Source: an uncultured Granulosicoccaceae bacterium (GTDB taxonomy: Bacteria; Pseudomonadota; Gammaproteobacteria; Granulosicoccales; Granulosicoccaceae). From it: a stretch of 64,000 bases of DNA. The translations under genes were made by a program, and so were the position numbers. The notes below the pieces were generated by a model. That model searched no databases. It was given only the letters and a program-made list of their open reading frames with translations, and had not been told where the DNA came from. Every line of letters starts with the position of its first letter. The stretch's first letter is position 1. Where the stretch lies: the NCBI GenBank assembly GCA_937951345.1, contig CALFCF010000001.1, forward strand, positions 1-64,000, in the 5' to 3' direction. Positions 61,633 to 64,000 of this stretch are shown one piece after another.

Positions 61633-64000
61633 TTGAAAACGCACGCAAGAGTTGTGATTATCGGTGGAGGTATTGCCGGATGTTCTGCGCTTTACCATCT
61701 GGCAGAACTAGGCTGCACTGATGCTGTACTGCTTGAACGGGATGAATTAACGTCCGGTTCCACCTGGCACGCTGCTGCGCAGGTAACACAATTCGGTGCC
61801 AATCAAACCATGTTTGCACTGAAACGTCACAGTATTGATCTGTACAGACGTTTAAGTGAAGACAAGGATCACCCGATCACCTACCACATCTCAGGTGGCA
61901 TGCGTCTGGCGCACACTAGCGATCAGGTCGATATCTATAAACACTTTATTGGTAGCGCCGGCGGTATGGGTGTTGAAATGGAATTTATCGATGCAGATGA
62001 AGTTGGCAAGCGACACCCGTTACTGAATACCCAGGGACTGCTCGGTGCCTGGTGGGATCCGCTTGACGGTGATATTGACCCGGCCGGCATCACGTTTTCA
62101 CTGGCGCGCGAGGCACGCAAGCTGGGCGCTGAAGTCCATCGTTTCACACCGGCAACTGCTGTAAAGCGAAAAGCGTCAGGCGAATTTGAAGTCACCACAC
62201 CTAACGGCACGATCACCTGTGAGATGCTGGTTAACGCCGGTGGTTATCGTGCCAATGAAATCGGCGCGCTGCTTGGTGTCACGCATCCGGTAACATCACT
62301 CGAACACATGTATTTTCTAACGGAGCCACTCGCCGAGCTCGAAGCGCTCGATTTCCGGGTGCCGATAATTCGTGACCCGGGTGATGATTTCTACTCCCGG
62401 CAGGAAAAAAAAGGTTTATTGGTGGGTGTCTATGAGCAGGGTTGTAAACCCTTCGGTCTGGAGGGCATACAGGCGGACTTCACCAAGGCACTTTGTCCAT
62501 CCGACCTCGATCGTTGTCTGGACAATATGGAACGGATTTTCGAGCGTATGCCGGCGCTGGCAGACACTGGCATTCATACGGTTATAAACGGACCGATCAC
62601 TTACACACCGGACGGTGCACCGTTGATTGGCCCGGTACCGGGAGTACCGAATTATTTTTGTATGACTGGTCTGCGTGCCGGTATTGGCGAAAGTGGCGGA
62701 TACGGAAAGATTCTTTCCGAGTTAATGCTGCATGGTGAATGTGAATGGGATGCCTGGTATGTCGACCCAAGACGTTTCGGTAATTACGCATCTATCGAAT
62801 ACACCAATCAGAAAGCGATTGAAGATTATCAAAATGAATTTCATTATCACCTGCCGCATGAACACCGACCCGCATGCAGGCTTATGCGAACCACACCACT
62901 GTATTCAGCGTTAAGCGAAGCCGGTGCAGTCTGGGGTGTTGTTGATGGCTGGGAAAGAGTACTGCATTTCAAACCGTTACCCGACTATAAGGAAGTACCG
63001 GGTTTCCGCTTCAATGAACGTGAGCAGGTGGTAGCTGCAGAAATCCAACAGATGATCAAGCATGTAGCAGTGGCGGAGATTTCCGGGTTCAACCGCTTTG
63101 AACTGAAAGGCGCGGGCACGTTTGAACTGCTGGAGCGACTGGTATGCGGACGTGTGCCAACGGCCGTTGGCAAAGTTGGTCTTTGCTATCTGCTAACTGA
63201 AAAGGGCAATCTGCTATCGGAAGCCACTGTGGTTAAACTCGGTGACGATCACTACTGGTATGGGTCAGCGGCAGCTTCTGAGCGTCATGACTATGACTGG
63301 CTCAATCGACACAAACCGGATTCCGTTACGGTTGAGCGCTATGCCGATCGTGTGACTACTCTGCTGATCAGTGGTCCCGAAGCACGCTCGTTGTTGCAGT
63401 CTGTTGTCGTGCGCGACGATGTTTCTATGCAGTCGCTACCGTGGCTGCGATCGCGTTATCTGGAAATTGGTCATGTGCGCTTGCTTGCGATGGCCGTTAG
63501 TTTTTCCGGTGAAGACAGTATCGAGTTACATGTACCGAATGAAGGCTTGTTGTATGTATGGCAGCAGCTCACTACAAGTGGCCAATCATTCGACCTGTCT
63601 TACTTCGGGCTGGATGCAGTGGAATCCATGCGCCTTGAAAAGGGTTATCGTCACTGGAAAGCCGATCTAATCTACGAGTTTAATCCGTTCGAGCTTGGGC
63701 TCGAGCGGTTTGTCAAAACTGACAAGCCTGATTTCATCGGCAAGTCTGCGTTACTTGAACAGCAATCCCGTGGCGCGCGCCAGCAGTTTGCGGTGTTGCG
63801 CATTGATAGCGATCTCGCCCCGGCTCATGCAGGCAGCCCGGTGTTTAAAGCGGGTACGCAGGTCGGTACCGTAACGTCGGGCGGTTATGGCCATCGCGTA
63901 CAAGCCAACCTGGCTTACGCAATGCTTGATCCGCAACAGGCGGCAACCGGAAACTCGCTTGAGGTGGGAATACTGGGCCAGAGATATGCAGCCGTGACGG
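61633..64000 (+). CDS. FAD-dependent oxidoreductase/GcvT fusion (dimethylglycine or sarcosine dehydrogenase-like), 3' end missing
   Basis: The frame from the TTG at 61633, after GGGAGG, stays open for 789 codons to the window end, so only a short C-terminal part is missing. The N-terminus is a DAO-type FAD domain (VVIIGGGIAGCSALYHLAELG, SGSTWHAAAQ). From about 430 comes a GcvT aminomethyltransferase-like domain (GVVDGWERVLHF, GPEARSLLQS), ending in GTVTSGGYGHRVQANLAYAML. Such proteins oxidise N-methyl glycines and pass the methyl group to folate. The exact substrate is not deducible. Codon use matches neighbours. Confidence 0.9.
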   Translation, partial: MKTHARVVIIGGGIAGCSALYHLAELGCTDAVLLERDELTSGSTWHAAAQVTQFGANQTMFALKRHSIDLYRRLSEDKDHPITYHISGGMRLAHTSDQVDIYKHFIGSAGGMGVEMEFIDADEVGKRHPLLNTQGLLGAWWDPLDGDIDPAGITFSLAREARKLGAEVHRFTPATAVKRKASGEFEVTTPNGTITCEMLVNAGGYRANEIGALLGVTHPVTSLEHMYFLTEPLAELEALDFRVPIIRDPGDDFYSRQEKKGLLVGVYEQGCKPFGLEGIQADFTKALCPSDLDRCLDNMERIFERMPALADTGIHTVINGPITYTPDGAPLIGPVPGVPNYFCMTGLRAGIGESGGYGKILSELMLHGECEWDAWYVDPRRFGNYASIEYTNQKAIEDYQNEFHYHLPHEHRPACRLMRTTPLYSALSEAGAVWGVVDGWERVLHFKPLPDYKEVPGFRFNEREQVVAAEIQQMIKHVAVAEISGFNRFELKGAGTFELLERLVCGRVPTAVGKVGLCYLLTEKGNLLSEATVVKLGDDHYWYGSAAASERHDYDWLNRHKPDSVTVERYADRVTTLLISGPEARSLLQSVVVRDDVSMQSLPWLRSRYLEIGHVRLLAMAVSFSGEDSIELHVPNEGLLYVWQQLTTSGQSFDLSYFGLDAVESMRLEKGYRHWKADLIYEFNPFELGLERFVKTDKPDFIGKSALLEQQSRGARQQFAVLRIDSDLAPAHAGSPVFKAGTQVGTVTSGGYGHRVQANLAYAMLDPQQAATGNSLEVGILGQRYAAVT

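Overview
The window looks like a chromosomal segment of a free-living, aerobic gammaproteobacterium, probably marine. The basis is gammaproteobacterial-type proteins (QueG, Ogt, endonuclease III with E. coli-numbered catalytic residues, hrcA-grpE-dnaK-dnaJ, IspG), single-gene spacing, moderate G+C, and large secreted or lipid-anchored proteins with CAP, spondin and beta/gamma-crystallin folds. The lineage is inference: no rRNA or tRNA gene is visible to test it.

Layout. 1-8.6 kb: a 140-bp palindromic repeat (left end cut by the window), a CAP-domain lipoprotein, then a minus-strand block (SDR dehydrogenase, queG, ogt, an Ada-AlkA fusion, a ChrR-like cupin), followed by lexA and a nucleotide pyrophosphatase/phosphodiesterase family protein. 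8.67-12.3 kb: a second copy of the palindromic repeat, then a 3.5-kb accessory stretch (unknown protein, two VOC/glyoxalase-fold genes, a membrane protein and an AraC regulator) bounded by a 45-bp direct repeat. One copy of that repeat is the 3' end of the SRAP/HMCES gene, and the fosA-like gene inside is broken. 12.3-16.6 kb: the SRAP gene, nth, a large tandem HD-domain protein and a DUF2853 protein.

17-29.6 kb is a complete membrane-bound formate dehydrogenase locus: a MerR/excisionase-type regulator with a periplasmic-binding-like domain, fdhD (sulfur transfer to the Mo cofactor), DUF3305, DUF3306, a multi-[4Fe-4S] protein, a TorD-like chaperone, a small Tat-signal protein, then the catalytic (FdhA), iron-sulfur (FdhB) and cytochrome b (FdhC) subunits, with a small lipoprotein between FdhB and FdhC. 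Together they would oxidise formate in the periplasm and pass electrons to quinone. 29.9-38.1 kb: an unknown protein with an ankyrin protein, a cyclic-nucleotide-binding patatin phospholipase, a Rieske protein, heme A synthase, apt, and a CaiB/BaiF CoA-transferase.

38.2-47 kb holds accessory and surface functions: a DUF533/TerB-like protein, a palindromic repeat of a second family, a five-domain beta/gamma-crystallin protein, an ACC-deaminase-like PLP enzyme, DUF2288, a spondin lipoprotein, a large lipoprotein, a DUF2200 gene broken by one stop codon, and an exported unknown protein. 47-52.5 kb is the methylmalonyl-CoA mutase operon (small subunit, large subunit, MeaB). 52.8-55.5 kb: an MnmC oxidoreductase domain standing alone, and ispG. 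56-61.4 kb: hrcA, grpE, dnaK, dnaJ. The window ends inside an FAD/GcvT-type dimethylglycine or sarcosine dehydrogenase-like gene.

The least expected signals are: two sequence families of about 140-bp palindromic elements that share an alignable core and a central hairpin with compensatory changes; a possible integration footprint at the SRAP 3' end; nonsense codons in a fosA-like gene (exactly at the metal-ligand Glu) and in DUF2200; and a tandem HD protein whose first HD site is degenerate.
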